Positions 1 through 7,957 of a stretch of DNA of 64,000 bases are shown here, piece by piece (position 1 is the stretch's first letter; each line of letters begins with the position of its first letter). This stretch comes from Bacteroidales bacterium. GTDB taxonomy: Bacteria > Bacteroidota > Bacteroidia > Bacteroidales > UBA4181. The stretch spans positions 1 through 64,000 of the forward strand of contig JAFWVY010000066.1 of NCBI GenBank assembly GCA_017523725.1, read 5' to 3'. Position numbers and translations under genes: made by a program. The notes below the pieces were generated by a model, which worked only from the letters and a program-made list of their open reading frames with translations, did no database searches and was not told the DNA's origin.

Positions 1-2351
1 CCGATGAGGCGGTTGACCTTGCGTGCGAGGTACTTGTACTCCTTGTCGGCCATCTCGCGTCCCATCCTCTCGCAGATGAACTCGGCGGCGCAGACGCGGC
101 TGCGGCGCTCCGTGCCGGCGGCTTCGAGGGGGTCGGGGTTGGCGAAGAACGCACGGCGCCTCCGGAGGTCCCACGCGGCCCAGTCGGCGGGGAGGGGCGT
201 CTCCAGGAACGCCTCCAGCATCTCGCGCAGCGGGTCGTCGGCGTCGTCGTTGAACGCCTCCTGGCGCCGGCGCGCCTCGGCCTCCATGTCGGGCGGCAGG
301 TACAGCCTCTCTCCGTCGCGCCAGCGCTGCACGGCCTCGGCCCACAGCTGGTCGCGGTCGTGCCGCAGCGTCTCGCCGCCGTCGTCGTAGCGGCGCAGCG
401 CGGCGTCGGCCTGGACGACCCAGAAGCGGCGGTTGCCGGTGTCGCCCTTGAGGAAGTAGGCCTCGTTGGTCGTGCCGCAGAACACGCACTGGCGGGGGTG
501 CTTCTCGACGACGCGGCCGTAGGCGGCGCGGTAGATGTCGTCGCGCCGGCTGATGTAGTTCTTCACCTGCTCCACGTCGGAGCGCTTGATGGAGCTGAGC
601 TCGGCCAGCTCGATGATCCAGCCCATGCGCAGCTGCTCCATGCCGTTCTTGCCCTCCATGGTGATGAGGGAGTCGCTGAACCAGTCGCCACCCATGACGG
701 AGAACAGCGTCGACTTGCCGATGCCCTCGGCGCCGGTGACGATGAGACAGTAGTCGTACTTGCATCCGGGCTGCATGACGCGCGCCACGGCCGCCGTGAA
801 GTGCTTGCGCGTCATGGCCCGCGTCAGGGGCGTGTCGGCGGCGCCGACGTAGTCGATGACGAGGCGGTCCAGACGTTCCGTGCCGTCCCACCGGAGGCCC
901 TCCAGGTACTCCCTGATGGGATGCACGGCATGCCGCGTCAGCACGGCGGCCTTGGCGTCGGCGATGCGGTCCTTGCCCGTGATGGCGTACTTGCGGTCCA
1001 GGTACACGCGCAGGTTGGCGTCGTCGCGGTCGCGCCACACCGTCGCGCGGCGGTCCCACGGCAGGCCGTCCCGCACCAGGTCGAAGCCGCTGAACAGGTC
1101 GTGCCACAGGTGCCCCGCCAGCGCCGCGTCGTGCTCCAGCACCGTCATGATGTTGCCCACGGTGGACTTTGCGACGCCGCGCCGGTCGTACTCCAGCAGC
1201 TCCGTCCACGCCTCGTCGCCGCCGGATCCGCCGTCCGCCGGGGCCTCCTCCAGTCCCCCGAAGTCGCTCTCCGCCGAGGCGCGGCGTTCCCTGGCCAGCA
1301 GCGACCGCACGCGCGCGTCGGCCGCCGCGAGGTCCGTCATCAGGGCGTAGGAGGGACGGCGCGTGACATCGTCCGTGCGGCTGTCTTCGTCACGGTCGCC
1401 GAACAGGTGTATGCGCACCAGGTCGAACGCGTTGCAGAGCTGCCCGCCGGCCGGGTCGGTCTCGTGGTGCGAGTAGGCGTAGCGGCCGTCGTAGCACACC
1501 AGGCCGCCCGCCACGGAGCCCTTGCGGTAGGTGTAGCGGCCCGCCGCCGCCGTCCGCTCGTAGCAGTCGCCCAGGAACGCCTCTATGGCCTCCTCGATGC
1601 CGTAGGCCCGGCAGAAGGCGCCTATCAGTCCCGGCTTCTCCGCCGGGTCGCCCGCCTTGCGCAGCTCGTGCGCCACGGCCTCGCCCTCGCGCGACGACAC
1701 CGGCCACTGGCTCGCGTCGGCAGGATCCCTGTATGTGGCCAGCACGGCATCCACGTCGCACGCCGGACCGTCCTGCACGCGGAACACGAACTCGCCGTCG
1801 CGGCTCGTGCTCGGCCAGTAGAACAGCCGCGCCAGCTGGTACGTCGTGTGGTCGAACATGTCGATGCCCACCTCGTCGGCGATGCGGCGGCACAGCGGCT
1901 CGTACTCGGCCGGCGTCACGTGCCGCGACAGCGGTATGACCAGACGGTAGCGCGGATGCTCCGCCGTGTGCTTGTGCGTCGTGTAGAGCAGCGCCGCACA
2001 GTCGTACGCCATGGTGAAGTCGTCCCACAGCTGCGGCGTGCCGTAGTCGACGTCCAGCGTCGCCGCCGTGCGGTACTGGACGGCCGCCGTCCGGCGCACG
2101 CCGCCCGTCAGGAAGCCCCCGACGAAGCCGCCCACGTCCTTCACCGCGCTCTGCTCCTCCCGCGTCATGGCCGCGTACTCCTTCAGGCTCTCGCCCGTGC
2201 GGCGCGTCGCGGCACAGCGCGCCACCAGCTCGCTCCACCGCCAGGTGCGGTTCTTCCACCGCCTGGACAGACGGCTGTGCGCCGTCGCCAGATCCAGCGC
2301 GAAGTCGTGCTCCAGCGCCGGCATGTCTTTCTCTCTCTCTTTCGTTGCCAT
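1..2351 (-). CDS. VapE-type phage primase-helicase, 3' end cut by window edge
   Basis: At least 783 codons, still open at base 1, so the C-terminus is missing. The N-terminal third resembles the primase-like domain of phage VapE proteins (segments RYRLVIPLSRHVTPAEY and RLFYWPSTSRDGEF around residues 125-185). The C-terminal part is a virulence-associated E P-loop ATPase: Walker A GAEGIGKST near residues 538-547, then WIIELAEL near 580 and CGTTNEAYFLKGDTGNRRFW near 620-640, which are family hallmarks. By family it should prime and unwind DNA at the element's origin. It is the last gene in the window of a leftward operon, 9 nt after the polymerase stop. ATG at 2351 was chosen; an in-frame ATG at 2324 is possible. 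Very G+C-rich codon use, unlike the host genes. Confidence 0.9.
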   Translation of the reverse strand, partial: MATKEREKDMPALEHDFALDLATAHSRLSRRWKNRTWRWSELVARCAATRRTGESLKEYAAMTREEQSAVKDVGGFVGGFLTGGVRRTAAVQYRTAATLDVDYGTPQLWDDFTMAYDCAALLYTTHKHTAEHPRYRLVIPLSRHVTPAEYEPLCRRIADEVGIDMFDHTTYQLARLFYWPSTSRDGEFVFRVQDGPACDVDAVLATYRDPADASQWPVSSREGEAVAHELRKAGDPAEKPGLIGAFCRAYGIEEAIEAFLGDCYERTAAAGRYTYRKGSVAGGLVCYDGRYAYSHHETDPAGGQLCNAFDLVRIHLFGDRDEDSRTDDVTRRPSYALMTDLAAADARVRSLLARERRASAESDFGGLEEAPADGGSGGDEAWTELLEYDRRGVAKSTVGNIMTVLEHDAALAGHLWHDLFSGFDLVRDGLPWDRRATVWRDRDDANLRVYLDRKYAITGKDRIADAKAAVLTRHAVHPIREYLEGLRWDGTERLDRLVIDYVGAADTPLTRAMTRKHFTAAVARVMQPGCKYDYCLIVTGAEGIGKSTLFSVMGGDWFSDSLITMEGKNGMEQLRMGWIIELAELSSIKRSDVEQVKNYISRRDDIYRAAYGRVVEKHPRQCVFCGTTNEAYFLKGDTGNRRFWVVQADAALRRYDDGGETLRHDRDQLWAEAVQRWRDGERLYLPPDMEAEARRRQEAFNDDADDPLREMLEAFLETPLPADWAAWDLRRRRAFFANPDPLEAAGTERRSRVCAAEFICERMGREMADKEYKYLARKVNRLI

Positions 2352-2360
2352 TGTCCGTTG

Positions 2361-4280
2361 TCAGTCTTTGCGATAGTATGGCGTGGCGTAGCCGACGCCG
2401 CGCAGCGGCAGCCCGGCACACCACCCGGGGCCCTCGGCGAACAGCGCCTCGACCTCCCCGACCGTCCTCTCCGGCGGCGCCTCGACGATGATCTCGTCGT
2501 GGACGTGGAAGACGGTGCGCAGCCCCGCCGCACGCGCCCTCAGCAGCACGCAGCCCAGGATGTCGCGCGCCACGGCCTGCGTGACGTTCTCCGCCAGCTT
2601 GCCGCCGTAGGTCCGTATCCGCGTCCACTGCTTTGTCGTCTGGTCCGCGCCCTCGTACTCGATCTGCCCGTTCGCCGCCACGGCGGCGCGCGGGTAGCAC
2701 AGCATGCGTCCCGACGGCAGGCGCAGCGTCAGCATGCCGCGCCAGCGGCCCGCCGCGACGCCGCGTGTCACCTCCGCGGAGCGCCCCGTGCGCACGGCGC
2801 ATGCGGCGGCGTCCTCCAGCGTCGACCACAGGCGCACGATGCTGCGGTTAGCCCGGCGCCACTGCCGCACGATGTCCTTCTCCTCGTCCTCCGTGAGGCC
2901 CAGGCGTCCGCCGCCCATGGCCTCCAGCGCTGCCGTGCCGCCGCCGTAGCCCAGCGCCAGCACGGCGATCTTGCCCTTCTGCCGGAGCTCTGCGTTGCGG
3001 CCGTGCTTCTCGACGGGCACGCCGAACATGCGCGACGCCGCGGCGCAGTAGATGTCGCCGCCCCGGCGGAAGACGTCCAGGACCCACTCTTCGCCGGCCA
3101 GCCACGCCAGCACGCGCGCCTCGATGGCCGAGAAGTCGCACACGATGAGCTGCTGCCCCGGCGCCGCCGTGAAGGCGGTGCGTATGAGCTCCGACAGCAC
3201 CTTCGACGGGCTGTCGTAGTTCATCGCCAGCTCTTCGAGCGAGCCCTGCCGCACCAGGCTGCGTGCATGGTCCAGGTCCGGCAGGTGGTTCTGCGGCAGG
3301 TTCTGCACCTGCACCAGGCGGCCTGCCCAGCGGCCCGTGCGCGCCGCGCCGTAGTACTGCAGCAGGCCGTGCAGACGGCCGTCGCCGCACACGCAGTCCA
3401 GCATCGCGCGGTACTTGCGGTTGCTCGTCCGCGTCGTCTCGCGCCGCAGCGCCAGCACCTCGCGCGCCGCCGGGCAGTCCGCCAGGCGCTCCATCAGCGC
3501 CTCGCGGTACTCCGCATCGAGGCTGCCGGCCTCCACGCCCGCCTCGCGCCGCAGCCAGTCCTTCAGCTGGACGGGGCTGTTCGGGTTCTCCAGGCCCGTG
3601 AGCTGCCGCATGCGCTCCATCAGCGTCCCGCGGTACTCCGCGTCGAGACGGTCGGCCTGTGCGGCCAGCGCGGCGTCGACGGCCACGCCGCGGTCGTTGA
3701 TCTCCTGGTCGGCGGTGTACAGCTCCTCCTCGAAGGCCGGCACCGGCAGCTGCCGCACGGCGGCCAGCACGGCCTGCTCGACCTCCACGTCGCGCAGGTT
3801 GTACTGCTTGAACAGATCCCACCGCTCCGGATCATCGGAGGGCAGACGGCGCCTGCCGTCGCGCCCCGGCACGGAGAAGTAGCGTATGAGGGCCCAGCCC
3901 TCCTTCATCTTCTGGCTGTCAAGTCGCAGGAACGCCGCGCACTGAGCCAGCGACAGCGGCAGGCCCAGCCGTGCGGCACGCGCCATCGTGCAGCGCCACT
4001 GCGCGGGATCCAGGTGCAGCCCGTAGTAGCGTCCCAGGCAGACGCGTTCGAAGACGGCGTTGTAGGCCGTCTTGACCACGTCCGGCGAGGTGAGGGCCGC
4101 CAGTATCTCCGGAGGCAGCGTCCCGCCCGACGCCAGGTCGCAGCACACCGGCGCGCCGCCGTCCACGGCGTACGACAGCAGCAGCACCGTGAAGTCCGGC
4201 GCCTCGGCGTAGCGGTACACGCCGCACTTCGCCAGATCGACGCTGCTGTAGGTCTCTATGTCTATGCCTATCTCTTTCAT
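2361..4280 (-). CDS. Phage family A DNA polymerase with 3'-5' exonuclease domain
   Basis: 639 aa, short for PolA because it lacks the 5'-3' exonuclease domain, as in phage replicases. The exonuclease domain starts at once with DIET (residues 7-10) and has an Exo III-like YNLRDVEVE at 160-168. The polymerase palm shows motif A DFSAIEARVLAWLAGE (D382), motif B RQKGKIAVLALGYGGG (433-448) and motif C HVHDEI (H593-D594-E595), so all catalytic residues are present. It lies between the DUF2815 gene (52 nt upstream) and vapE (9 nt downstream), forming a replication module. Its role is inferred to be copying the element's own DNA. Confidence 0.95.
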   Translation of the reverse strand: MKEIGIDIETYSSVDLAKCGVYRYAEAPDFTVLLLSYAVDGGAPVCCDLASGGTLPPEILAALTSPDVVKTAYNAVFERVCLGRYYGLHLDPAQWRCTMARAARLGLPLSLAQCAAFLRLDSQKMKEGWALIRYFSVPGRDGRRRLPSDDPERWDLFKQYNLRDVEVEQAVLAAVRQLPVPAFEEELYTADQEINDRGVAVDAALAAQADRLDAEYRGTLMERMRQLTGLENPNSPVQLKDWLRREAGVEAGSLDAEYREALMERLADCPAAREVLALRRETTRTSNRKYRAMLDCVCGDGRLHGLLQYYGAARTGRWAGRLVQVQNLPQNHLPDLDHARSLVRQGSLEELAMNYDSPSKVLSELIRTAFTAAPGQQLIVCDFSAIEARVLAWLAGEEWVLDVFRRGGDIYCAAASRMFGVPVEKHGRNAELRQKGKIAVLALGYGGGTAALEAMGGGRLGLTEDEEKDIVRQWRRANRSIVRLWSTLEDAAACAVRTGRSAEVTRGVAAGRWRGMLTLRLPSGRMLCYPRAAVAANGQIEYEGADQTTKQWTRIRTYGGKLAENVTQAVARDILGCVLLRARAAGLRTVFHVHDEIIVEAPPERTVGEVEALFAEGPGWCAGLPLRGVGYATPYYRKD

Positions 4281-4332
4281 GCGTAAGGGAAAAAGGTCCC
4301 GGTGCGGCGTCGGCCGTCCGGGACCGGGTGCA

Positions 4333-4902
4333 TCAGAGCATGTCGTCGTCGGCCTCGTCGGCCATGTCGTCGCCGAAGTCCGCGAAGTCGGCCTGCGCGC
4401 TGACGCGTCCGCCCAGACGCTCGTCGTCGCGCCACTTCATGATGTTGTTCAGGCCGCACGCCACGCCGCGGTTGCCGTTGGTGTCATAGCCGAAGAAGGT
4501 GACCGACACGACGGCCCATACGCCGCTGTAGATCTCCTCCTCGTCCGTGATGGGCGCCTTGTCGCGGTCCACGATGCCGGGCCGCGTGCTGCACTTGGCG
4601 TTGACGTAGAAGTGGCCCTCGTAGGTCTCGTCGTCCTTCTCGTCGCCGTCGGAGAGCGGCAGCTGCAGCTTGCGCGGCTCCTTGCCGCCCCACTTGGACA
4701 CGAGGGCGGCGCGCTTCGCCTCCTCGATGGCGTCCTTCAGGGCCTTGATGGTCTCCTTCTCCGTCTTCGGGATCAGGACGTTGGTCTGATACTTGCCGCT
4801 GGCGTCGTCGCCGTCCGGCGAATACTTCTGGAACACGTGCGTGTAACTGAGCCGGCAGGGTCCGAAGATCACCTTGGTGCCGAGTACTTTTGGTTGAAAC
4901 AT
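4333..4902 (-). CDS. DUF2815 family, probable phage ssDNA-binding protein
   Basis: 189 aa with DUF2815 features: N-terminal KVIFGPCRLSY, a central YSGVWAVVSVTFFGYD and CGLNNIMKWRDDERLGG. It ends in a strongly acidic tail (about residues 170-189, mostly D and E, closing DDDML). Acidic C-termini are typical of phage and bacterial SSBs, where they recruit partner enzymes. The gene sits directly before the polymerase and after the DUF2800 nuclease, the usual order in phage replication modules. ssDNA binding is inferred from family, context and tail, not shown. Confidence 0.85.
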   Translation of the reverse strand: MFQPKVLGTKVIFGPCRLSYTHVFQKYSPDGDDASGKYQTNVLIPKTEKETIKALKDAIEEAKRAALVSKWGGKEPRKLQLPLSDGDEKDDETYEGHFYVNAKCSTRPGIVDRDKAPITDEEEIYSGVWAVVSVTFFGYDTNGNRGVACGLNNIMKWRDDERLGGRVSAQADFADFGDDMADEADDDML

Positions 4903-4960
4903 GATTGAAAAGAATTAAAGGGTTGATAAATCGTCTCCCGGAATCCGCCGGGCCGGTAGT

Positions 4961-6112
4961 CTATCGTATGTCGGCGAAGTCGTCCGCCGCCGCGTTGTAC
5001 GCGGGTCTCTTGTCGCTCTCGGGCACCAGCGCGGGCTTGCCCTGCGGCTTGTCTATCCAGGCACCGCACAGCGCCGCGAACTGCTTCTTGCCCACGGTGC
5101 CCTCCAGGTCGGTGATGCTGCGCAGCTCCGGCGGGCGGAGGATCACGTCGTCGCCGTAGCCGGCCCCGTGCAGGGCCTGCGCCACGGCGTCCTGGTCCGT
5201 CAGTCGGCGCACGGAGCGTCCCGCCACGAGCTTGTATCCGGGGTACGCCGTGCCGGCCAGGGCCTGCTCCAGGGTGTACTCCTCCACGCCCGCCAGCCAT
5301 GTGCGGATGGTGGGCAGCAGGGGCAGCACCTCGGAGGCGATCTCCTCGGCGCTCAGCAGCGCCGGCTGCGGCCGGTCCGCCGCGGCGTCGCGGCAGAGCC
5401 CCGCCAGGGGGCGGCAGACGGCCTTCGCGCGGCAGAACTGGCACCAGGGGCCGGGTGTCTGCCCGCCCTCGCCGCCGTAGGCCGCCCGCGCCCGCGGAGC
5501 CAGCTCGCCGTCGGCCCACTGCAGCAGGTTGGCCAGGTCGATCTCCCAGGTGCTGAGGTTGTCCAGCCGCGGCTGCACGATGGTCATGCGCACGCGGTCG
5601 AAGTCGTAGTCGAAGCTGAAGGCCTCGTAGGCCCCCAGCGCGTAGATCATCATCTGCGGATTGGCGAGGGCGTCCACCTTGACGCCCTTGCCGTACTTGA
5701 AGTCGATGACGTCCAGGCAGCCGTCCGCGATGATCACGGCGTCGCCCGTGCCGAAGGCCTCGGGCACCCACCGGGAGAAGTCCAGACGGACCTCCACCAG
5801 CAGCAGCGCGTCCTTCGTCTTCGCCCTCGCGGCGTTGTACTTCTCGAGCACGACGGTCTTGTAGGTCTCGGTGTGGCCGTCCATCTCGGCGGTGTGGTAC
5901 TGCCCGTCCAGGTCGGCGATCTCGATGTCCTCTCTCGCCGTGTCCAGGCCCAGGAACGTCTTCAGGTGTCGTGCGCAGTAGGCATGGGCCAGCGTGCCCT
6001 CGCGCGCGAAATCGCTGCCCTTGTCGGGCATGTCCGCCTCCAGGCGCGGCGCCGCTGCGCAGTGCAGCCAGCGGTGCGCCGCGCTGGGCGACAGCAGTGC
6101 ATGCTCTCCCAT
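4961..6112 (-). CDS. DUF2800 family PD-(D/E)XK nuclease with Cas4/AddB-like Fe-S cysteines
   Basis: 383 aa. Nuclease-fold residues are visible: H43 in the EGTLAHAY segment, D124 (GTGDAV), D137-F-K139 in VIDFKYGKG, and the [10 protein letters not shown] helix (Q153, Y157). C18 near the N-terminus and C224-x2-C227-x5-C233 near the middle give the four-cysteine arrangement of Fe-S RecB-family nucleases such as Cas4 and AddB. By family it should be an exonuclease that processes DNA ends during replication or recombination. The start lies 2 nt after the stop of the preceding 159-aa gene, so they are probably co-translated. Confidence 0.88.
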   Translation of the reverse strand: MGEHALLSPSAAHRWLHCAAAPRLEADMPDKGSDFAREGTLAHAYCARHLKTFLGLDTAREDIEIADLDGQYHTAEMDGHTETYKTVVLEKYNAARAKTKDALLLVEVRLDFSRWVPEAFGTGDAVIIADGCLDVIDFKYGKGVKVDALANPQMMIYALGAYEAFSFDYDFDRVRMTIVQPRLDNLSTWEIDLANLLQWADGELAPRARAAYGGEGGQTPGPWCQFCRAKAVCRPLAGLCRDAAADRPQPALLSAEEIASEVLPLLPTIRTWLAGVEEYTLEQALAGTAYPGYKLVAGRSVRRLTDQDAVAQALHGAGYGDDVILRPPELRSITDLEGTVGKKQFAALCGAWIDKPQGKPALVPESDKRPAYNAAADDFADIR

Positions 6113-6114
6113 GG

Positions 6115-6594
6115 CTATGCGGCACTTACGGTGTAGAACAGCTGTCCGTCGTCGCAGACGGCGATGGTGCGCGTGGCGGCGATGAAGTCGGCGCGGGAGG
6201 TCTCCGGCAGCGCGCTGGGGCGCGCCTGTCCGCAGAGCTGCCGCGACAGGGCCTTGAAGGCCTCCGTCATGGGCAGGTGCATCTTGTTGCCGGGATGGTC
6301 CTTGTAGTCTTCGCCCTCGATGCGCATGCGGGCCTCGTGCATGGCGCGCCGCACGTCCTCGGGTGTCGGAACCGGCGCCACCCCGGCGTCATCGGCCGGC
6401 GCCGCTCCCGCCGGCGTCTCTTCAGCGGGTGTCTGCGGCTGCGCTGCGGGTTTCTCCTCCGCCGTGACGGGCGGCATGGCGGGCACGGGGCCCTGTGCGG
6501 GCGCCGCCGCCGGGGCGAGGCGCCTCAGAACGCCGAGCAGGCTGTCTGACACGCCCAGCTCGATGTCGATGTGGATGTTGAAATCTGTTTTCAT
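6115..6594 (-). CDS. Unknown protein with Pro/Ala-rich linker in replication operon
   Basis: 159 aa, function not recognised. A short N-terminal block ([19 protein letters not shown]) is followed by an Ala/Pro/Glu-rich low-complexity stretch (about residues 27-77) and a more ordinary C-terminal domain (about 78-159) with [20 protein letters not shown] and KALSRQL. Two short ordered modules joined by a flexible tether suggest an adaptor between replication proteins, which is inference only. It lies between the excisionase-like HTH gene and the DUF2800 nuclease gene, 2 nt before the latter. Confidence 0.7.
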   Translation of the reverse strand: MKTDFNIHIDIELGVSDSLLGVLRRLAPAAAPAQGPVPAMPPVTAEEKPAAQPQTPAEETPAGAAPADDAGVAPVPTPEDVRRAMHEARMRIEGEDYKDHPGNKMHLPMTEAFKALSRQLCGQARPSALPETSRADFIAATRTIAVCDDGQLFYTVSAA

Positions 6595-6613
6595 GATGTT
6601 AAAGAATTTGAGG

Positions 6614-6958
6614 TTAATGAAGTGTCAGCTTTCCTACGGCGCGGGCCCGCTCGGCGCGGCGCCGGCACAGCAGCGCCTCGGCCTCGGCGGCCGTCTCCGC
6701 GCGGGTGGGGACGCGTGTCTCGGTGAGCCATTCGTCCAGGTCCGTCTTGCGGAAGTAGAGTTTCCTGTCGCGCTTGAAGTGCGGTATCTCCCGTCCCGAG
6801 GTGAGGCGGTAGAGGTGGCCCCGGCTGTAGCCGGTGTACAGGCACGCCTCGTCGAGGTCGAAGATGTTCTTTGCGCCGAGCAGCGTCAGGCGCTCGATGC
6901 GGTCCAGCGCGCTACGCACGTCCGCCAGCGGGGCGGCGCTCTCATTGTTCTGTTCCAT
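6614..6958 (-). CDS. Excisionase/MerR-like helix-turn-helix protein
   Basis: 114 aa. After an N-terminal helix (about residues 10-28) comes a HTH_17-type domain: FDLDEACLYTGYSRGHLYRLT (33-53), then the wing IPHFKRDRKLYFRKTDLDEWL (58-78) typical of excisionase-like proteins. The C-terminus is helical and rich in Arg and Ala. Such proteins in Bacteroidetes mobile elements act as excision factors or transcription regulators. It lies 19 nt from the next gene in the early operon. Whether it partners the integrase at 13368-14516 cannot be told from sequence. Confidence 0.82.
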   Translation of the reverse strand: MEQNNESAAPLADVRSALDRIERLTLLGAKNIFDLDEACLYTGYSRGHLYRLTSGREIPHFKRDRKLYFRKTDLDEWLTETRVPTRAETAAEAEALLCRRRAERARAVGKLTLH

Positions 6959-6977
6959 TGCTGTGTTGATTAGGTGA

Positions 6978-7433
6978 TTAATAATGATGTGTCTCTTGTC
7001 TCTCCGTATCGAACGGCGGATTGGCGTACACGCGGCGCACGTCGCCGAGGCCCAGCTCCGCGGCCTTGGCCTGCATGGTGTCCACCAGCCGGAAGGGATC
7101 GTGGTGCAGGGCCTCGTGGCAGCGCCGGCACAGCACCTGCAGGTTCCGCCGGTCTTCCCGCAGTCCGGGGAAGTAGGCGTAGGGCAGGACGTGATGCAGC
7201 TGTGCGAGCACGTCCTTCCCGAAGGGCCTGCCGCAGATCTCGCAGCGGTCGCCGCGTTCGTCGCGCAGCGACTGCTTCAGGGCGATCATGTGGCCGGGGA
7301 GGCTGCCGCGGTACTGCGACCGGCGGAGGCGCATGTTGCGCGTCAGGCACAGCCGCCAGACGCCGAAACGGCCCAGGGGCAGCGTCAGGCGCATGTCGAG
7401 CGCCGATCCCTGGCGGAAGAAGAAGGTGTTCAT
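6978..7433 (-). CDS. HNH endonuclease family protein
   Basis: 151 aa. A classic HNH core is seen: CEICGRPF, then LHHVLPYAYFPGLREDRRNL and VLCRRCHEALHH, giving two CxxC zinc pairs and the catalytic HH...N...H set. The start was placed at MNTFFFRQG; a longer form begins at 7469 but its extra residues look like readthrough. Phage HNH proteins of this size are nicking or packaging-associated nucleases, or homing-type enzymes. It stands alone in an early operon rather than beside terminase genes, so its role here is uncertain. Confidence 0.85.
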   Translation of the reverse strand: MNTFFFRQGSALDMRLTLPLGRFGVWRLCLTRNMRLRRSQYRGSLPGHMIALKQSLRDERGDRCEICGRPFGKDVLAQLHHVLPYAYFPGLREDRRNLQVLCRRCHEALHHDPFRLVDTMQAKAAELGLGDVRRVYANPPFDTERQETHHY

Positions 7434-7447
7434 GGCTGTCCTCCTGT

Positions 7448-7630
7448 TCAGCGGTCCAGGCGGACCCACCCCGCGCGCGCCATGAGGGCACCCGCCAGGA
7501 CGGTGATTACGAATATGCCGAACGCCGCAAGGTTCAGCAGGAGTGTTCTCTGTTCGGTGCCGGCCGCGACGAGGGCGAGAAAGCCCAGACAGCCGTCAAT
7601 TTGAAAAGCCAGTTTCTTCATTGTTCTCAT
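7448..7630 (-). CDS. Small membrane protein, function unknown
   Basis: 60 aa with one or two hydrophobic segments (about residues 12-24 and 30-50) and a positively charged end (RAGWVRLDR). The ATG at 7630 overlaps the upstream stop as ATGA, suggesting translational coupling; a second in-frame ATG is at 7621. Short hydrophobic early phage proteins may act in superinfection exclusion or membrane anchoring, but nothing here proves it. Confidence 0.55.
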   Translation of the reverse strand: MRTMKKLAFQIDGCLGFLALVAAGTEQRTLLLNLAAFGIFVITVLAGALMARAGWVRLDR

Positions 7631-7836
7631 TGTTTGTCGTTGTTATTGCTGTTGCATTCCGTGAATTCGCGTCCGCCGTTCTCCAGCGCCAGGCGGCGGA
7701 TGTACTCCGTCCTGAGCCGTGCCTTCTCCAGCGTCCGGCCGTGCCCGGCCAATGCCCGCCGCACCGTCGGTATGCTGACGCCGGCCATCCTGGCTACCTT
7801 CTTCATGGCCCCGTAGGGCGTGATGATTAGTGACAT
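7627..7836 (-). CDS. Small HTH protein, first gene of leftward early operon
   Basis: 69 aa. MKKVARMAGVSIPTVRRAL (about residues 11-29) has the spacing of a LacI-type helix-turn-helix, followed by a basic helix and a polar Asn-rich tail. It is the promoter-proximal gene of the leftward operon, divergent from the CI-like repressor, the place of Cro-like or early regulators in temperate phages. That role is inferred. A downstream ATG (residue 11) would leave only the HTH and tail. Confidence 0.65.
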   Translation of the reverse strand: MSLIITPYGAMKKVARMAGVSIPTVRRALAGHGRTLEKARLRTEYIRRLALENGGREFTECNSNNNDKQ

Positions 7837-7843
7837 ATTTGTT

Positions 7844-7851
7844 TATATTTG
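7844..7851 (+). promoter_or_regulatory. Candidate -7 box for the repressor transcript
   Basis: TATATTTG matches the Bacteroidetes -7 consensus TAnnTTTG and faces the repressor gene. A start shortly after would give a leader of about 100 nt that runs through the repeat region. No convincing -33 box is visible. Confidence 0.45.
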
Positions 7852-7880
7852 TACAGATGTTTTAAATCAAAACAACGGGA

Positions 7881-7888
7881 CAAAGATA
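7881..7888 (-). promoter_or_regulatory. -7 box of the leftward early operon
   Basis: On the minus strand this reads TATCTTTG, an exact TAnnTTTG match, with a TTG about 20 nt upstream as a partial -33 element. It is the only good minus-strand promoter upstream of the 69-aa HTH gene and so probably drives the whole replication operon. Confidence 0.65.
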
Positions 7889-7891
7889 CAC

Positions 7892-7909
7892 GCAAATGCG
7901 AACAAATGC
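7892..7909. promoter_or_regulatory. Candidate repressor operator, CAAATGC direct repeats
   Basis: CAAATGC occurs at 7893-7899 and again at 7903-7909, a 10-bp period placing both on the same face of DNA. The pair lies between the -7 box (7881-7888, minus) and the -33 region of the leftward promoter, where a bound repressor would block it. The extended form CAAATGCGAACA recurs at 8118-8129. Confidence 0.55.
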
Positions 7910-7957
7910 AAGCTTTTTACAGAAAATTTACGCAATCGCGAAAAAATATTCAGAGTT

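Noticed and set aside
1390-2829. A 479-codon minus-strand frame across the vapE/polymerase junction
   Set aside because: It crosses both real genes in a different frame and is Gly/Arg-rich noise.
360-4286. A 1308-codon plus-strand frame opposite the VapE and polymerase genes
   Set aside because: Product is low-complexity Ala/Arg/Val with no domains; it arises because the high-G+C minus-strand genes avoid stop-forming codons.
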